Source of the DNA: an uncultured Collinsella sp.
GTDB lineage: Bacteria > Actinomycetota > Coriobacteriia > Coriobacteriales > Coriobacteriaceae
Assembly: GCA_900550205.1 (NCBI GenBank)
Contig: URRJ01000010.1
Span: 1 to 24,227, forward strand
Length of the DNA: 24,227 nucleotides
Reading direction: 5' to 3'
The first letter of the stretch is position 1. Each line of letters opens with the position of its first letter. The notes under the pieces were generated by a model. The model searched no databases and was not told where the DNA came from. It was given only the letters and a program-made list of their open reading frames with translations. Positions 22,348-24,227 of the stretch are shown piece by piece. The position numbers and the translations under genes were made by a program.

Positions 22348-22412
22348 GAGTCTCGCCTCGGGCACCATACATGCACCTGCGCTTCAAGGGGGTCAAGGCC
22401 CCCTTTTTCGTG
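22345..22412 (+). repeat. Duplicated tRNA-Leu 3' end plus terminator (att-like)
   Basis: A 31-nt segment at 22345-22375 is identical to 22161-22191, the last 23 nt of tRNA-Leu including CCA plus 8 nt beyond. After a short divergent stretch, the terminator region (TTCAAGGGGG to CCTTTTTCGTG) is also repeated, with a single difference. The direct repeat of a tRNA 3' end is the classic footprint of site-specific integration (attL/attR). Only 153 bp lies between the two 31-bp copies, and no integrase remains, so this would be a remnant. Decay of a tandem tRNA gene is the alternative. Confidence 0.75.
22388..22408 (+). terminator. Duplicated terminator copy
   Basis: GGGGGTCAAGGCCCCC is followed by five T residues. 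It is nearly identical to the tRNA-Leu terminator at 22205-22225 and lies upstream of the infC leader, insulating it from the tRNA transcript. Confidence 0.8.
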
Positions 22413-22609
22413 TACGTAATGTGATAATGCGCTGCGCGTGTTATTATCCACAAGGCGTTGTTCCCGCAATGCCCTAAAGAGGAACCCGAGGGTTCCCACC
22501 TTTTGGCGCCAATGAGCAGCTGACTGGTCATACAACTTAGATTCTCTTCCTCATACCGAGGATGTCTATGTGTACGACCTGGTTGCAAAAAGCGCCGGGT
22601 TATTTTTTT
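22413..22609 (+). promoter_or_regulatory. infC-rpmI-rplT leader with attenuator-like terminator
   Basis: This gene-free leader contains a 9-bp hairpin around ATAATGCGC-TGC-GCGTGTTAT (22424-22444), a GGAACC-CGAG-GGTTCC tetraloop hairpin (22481-22496) and the palindrome TTGGCGCCAA. It ends in a terminator-like stem, ACCTGG (22577-22582) with CCGGGT (22595-22600), followed by a TTA and seven T residues ending at 22609. AACCCG at 22483-22488 is fully complementary to CGGGTT at 22596-22601, the 3' arm of that terminator, so an antiterminator fold is possible. The arrangement suggests transcription attenuation, as in the L20-controlled leaders of this operon in Firmicutes. I found no convincing promoter hexamers. 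Confidence 0.6.
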
Positions 22610-22628
22610 ATGAATGGAGGTAGGGAAA

Positions 22629-23183
22629 ATAGCTAAGTCTGATGACACCCGCATCAACGACGAGATCACTGCATCTTCGTGCCGTTTGATTGGCGTCGAT
22701 GGCTCTCAGCTCGGCCTGTTCGCCATCCGCGATGCCCAGCGCGTCGCCGACGATCAGGGTCTCGACCTGGTCGAGATCGCTCCCAACGCGGAGCCGCCGG
22801 TCTGCAAGGTCATGGACTACGGTAAGTTCAAGTACCAGCAGGCCATGAAGGCCAAGGCTGCTCGTAAGAACCAGTCCAAGGTCGAGGTTAAGGAAATGAA
22901 ATTTCGACCCAAGATTGACGTTGGCGACTACGAGACCAAGAAGGGCCACGTTCTTCGTTTCCTCAAGAAAGGCGCACGCGTTAAGATCACCATCATGTTC
23001 CGCGGCCGTGAGATGGCTCACCCGGAGCAGGGTCTTAACGTTCTCGAGCGTCTCGCCGAGGATCTTAAGCCTTACGCTACGGTCGAGTCCAAACCTAAGA
23101 TGGAAGGCCGTAACATGCTTATGCTGCTCGCCCCGATTAAGGGCGCCTTTGATGAGGATAAAGCGGCAAGCGATACCAAGTAA
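22629..23183 (+). CDS. infC: Translation initiation factor IF-3, apparent AUA start
   Basis: IF-3 (184 aa) binds the 30S subunit, blocks premature 50S joining and proofreads the start codon. Family blocks are clear: DDTRINDEI at the N-terminus, RLIGVDGSQLG, LDLVEIAPNAEPPVCKVMDYGKF, then the C-domain VKEMKFRPKIDVGDYETK, FLKKGARVKITIMFRGREM and MLMLLAPIK. An ATG at 22614 is in frame but overlaps the strong Shine-Dalgarno GGAGG (22616-22620) and has none of its own. From that Shine-Dalgarno, the codon at the right spacing (8 nt) is ATA at 22629, where IF-3 similarity begins (AKSDDTRIND). Rare start codons (AUU, AUC, AUA) on infC are known and let IF-3 repress its own synthesis. It is first in the operon with rpmI and rplT. 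Confidence 0.93.
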   Translation: MAKSDDTRINDEITASSCRLIGVDGSQLGLFAIRDAQRVADDQGLDLVEIAPNAEPPVCKVMDYGKFKYQQAMKAKAARKNQSKVEVKEMKFRPKIDVGDYETKKGHVLRFLKKGARVKITIMFRGREMAHPEQGLNVLERLAEDLKPYATVESKPKMEGRNMLMLLAPIKGAFDEDKAASDTK

Positions 23184-23215
23184 CTAGTGTTCTGTAACCG
23201 ATTAAGGAGTATTTC

Positions 23216-23407
23216 ATGCCTAAGATGAAGTCCCACAGCGGCACCAAGAAGCGTTTCCGCAAGACTGGTACCGGCAAGCTTATGCGCGCCAAGGCTTTCA
23301 AGAGCCACATCCTGAGCAAGAAGTCCACCAAGCGTAAGCGTGGCTTCCGTCAGGAGACCGAGATCGCCGCTGCCGACCGCAAGGTCATCAAGTCGCGTCT
23401 CGCCTAA
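23216..23407 (+). CDS. rpmI: 50S ribosomal protein L35
   Basis: This 63-aa, very basic ribosomal protein of the large subunit has the L35 hallmarks [20 protein letters not shown], then [21 protein letters not shown] lies about 8 nt before the ATG. It sits 32 bp after infC and 46 bp before rplT in the conserved infC-rpmI-rplT order. Confidence 0.98.
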   Translation: MPKMKSHSGTKKRFRKTGTGKLMRAKAFKSHILSKKSTKRKRGFRQETEIAAADRKVIKSRLA

Positions 23408-23453
23408 GTTCGCGTTCCCGTTTTTCGTTTAACCGTCTAGGAGTTGATAGAAC

Positions 23454-23813
23454 ATGGCACGTATTAAGCGCGCTGTTGCCGCCAAGAAGAAGCGCCGTAC
23501 CGTTATGCACCGTGCGAAGGGTTACTACGGTGCCGCTTCGCGTACTTACAAGCATGCTAAAGAGCAGGTCCAGCACTCCCTGCAGTATCAGTATCGTGAT
23601 CGCCGCAACAAGAAGCGCGAGATCCGCTCTCTCTGGATCACCCGTATCAACGCTGCCGCTCGCCTGAACGACATCTCTTACTCTCAGTTCATGCACGGCC
23701 TGAAGGTTGCCGGTATCGAGCTCGACCGCAAGGTCCTGGCTCAGATGGCTTACGAGGACATCGAGTCCTTCAACGAGCTGGCTGCCATCGCCAAGAAGGC
23801 TCTCGAGGCCTAA
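23454..23813 (+). CDS. rplT: 50S ribosomal protein L20
   Basis: This 119-aa basic protein binds 23S rRNA early in large-subunit assembly. It has the L20 motifs MARIKRAVAAKKKRR, AKGYYGAASRTYKHAKEQV, RDRRNKKREIRSLWITRINAAAR and SYSQFMHGLK. Length is standard. TAGGAG lies about 10 nt upstream. In other bacteria L20 represses its own operon by binding the leader RNA, which fits the structured leader at 22413-22609. It is followed by a terminator. Confidence 0.98.
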   Translation: MARIKRAVAAKKKRRTVMHRAKGYYGAASRTYKHAKEQVQHSLQYQYRDRRNKKREIRSLWITRINAAARLNDISYSQFMHGLKVAGIELDRKVLAQMAYEDIESFNELAAIAKKALEA

Positions 23814-23833
23814 TTGATTCTCTTGAATCGCTA

Positions 23834-23870
23834 GGGGAGTGTCGCGTTGTGCGCGGCGCTCCCTCTTTTT
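23834..23870 (+). terminator. Intrinsic terminator of infC-rpmI-rplT
   Basis: A 12-bp stem beginning GGGAG and ending CTCCC (23835-23846 with 23852-23863, two G-U pairs) has a 5-nt loop and is followed by TCTTTTT, 21 bp after the rplT stop. Confidence 0.9.
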
Positions 23871-24227
23871 ATCTACAGCGCTGGTTTATATAGCAAAAGC
23901 GCGGGTAGATAGACACTTACAGGTGACCGATCTTTATATATCTCTTAACCGAAGGGTCATCATCTGATACGTGCAGTATTTCTGCACCAGCCTTTCTATT
24001 ACTTATATAGGAAGCGATGTATTGTGTAGGACTTGTGAAGAGTGGAATTGACGTCCCACATCGCTTCGCGGTCTGGCAATATATCTCCTTGCCGCGCGGC
24101 CCGGTCGAACCGGATCAGCCGCGGGGCGTGCACCTTGAGAACCGGATACTGCGAGGATGGACACTCACTTCAGTGTCGCATCCGGGCAGACATCGAACCA
24201 TTTGAAATGGTCTAACTTGGATTTGTT
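23871..24227 (+). promoter_or_regulatory. Gene-free region resembling an rRNA operon leader
   Basis: No protein gene is supported in these 357 bp. The first part is AT-rich, with the hairpins ATCTAC...GTAGAT (23871-23910) and GTGCAG-TATTT-CTGCAC (23971-23987). Further right are a 10-bp dyad GAAGCGATGT...ACATCGCTTC (24011-24067), a hairpin GGATG-GACACT...AGTGTC-CATCC (24155-24183) and ACCATTT-G-AAATGGT (24197-24211). TGCACCTTGAGAACC at 24129-24143 resembles the boxA-like TTGAGAAC sequences found before 16S and 23S rRNA in actinobacteria. I infer that a 16S rRNA gene starts just beyond the window. No clear promoter hexamers were found. Confidence 0.45.

Noticed and set aside
22345..22380. A second tRNA gene
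   Set aside because: Only the T-arm end and the 3' acceptor strand are present. The 5' half, D-arm and anticodon are missing.

Overview
This 24.2 kb window looks like chromosomal DNA of a high-GC Gram-positive gut anaerobe of the class Coriobacteriia, most likely Collinsella or a close relative. That assignment is inference from gene content, gene style and codon bias. It could not be tested here by a database search.

Layout, left to right. (1) Positions 1-2340, minus strand: an SDR-family oxidoreductase and homoserine dehydrogenase (hom), the latter ending in a clear intrinsic terminator. (2) Positions 2530-8056, plus strand: a branched-chain amino-acid ABC importer, livJ-livH-livM-livG-livF. 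It is preceded by a decayed, internally deleted copy of livJ and an AT-rich leader, and closed by a strong terminator. Two hairpins separate livJ from livH. (3) Positions 8057-10064: a minus-strand gene for a membrane protein with a large predicted extracellular domain and a cytosolic zinc ribbon, flanked by two direct copies of a ~100-bp palindromic repeat. (4) Positions 10092-12599: cutC and a GalT/HIT-like gene (plus), converging on a BASS-family transporter (minus). (5) Positions 12760-19307, plus strand: a RecJ-RecQ fusion gene preceded by an overlapping small ORF, then rel ((p)ppGpp synthetase/hydrolase) and a metallo-beta-lactamase-fold hydrolase. (6) Positions 19450-22057: class II fructose-bisphosphate aldolase (fba), a 93-nt nested hairpin, and a transglutaminase-like protein. 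(7) Positions 22097-22412: tRNA-Leu(CAA), whose 3' end and terminator are repeated 184 bp downstream, with a chain of palindromes in between. (8) Positions 22413-23870: the translation operon infC-rpmI-rplT with an attenuator-like leader, an apparent AUA start codon for infC and a terminator. (9) Positions 23871-24227: no gene; several hairpins and a boxA-like sequence that resembles an rRNA operon leader, suggesting a 16S gene just beyond the right edge.

How the genes work together: hom (aspartate family, leading to Thr, Met and Ile) lies beside the branched-chain amino-acid importer, so synthesis and uptake of related amino acids sit together. The rel gene links amino-acid starvation to growth control. 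infC-rpmI-rplT and the probable rRNA operon belong to the translation machinery. The most notable signals are the decayed livJ copy, the repeat-flanked zinc-ribbon membrane gene, the RecJ-RecQ fusion with its small upstream ORF, the duplicated tRNA-Leu 3' end with its palindrome chain, and the infC leader. I did not find a clear novel multi-gene defence or mobile system.
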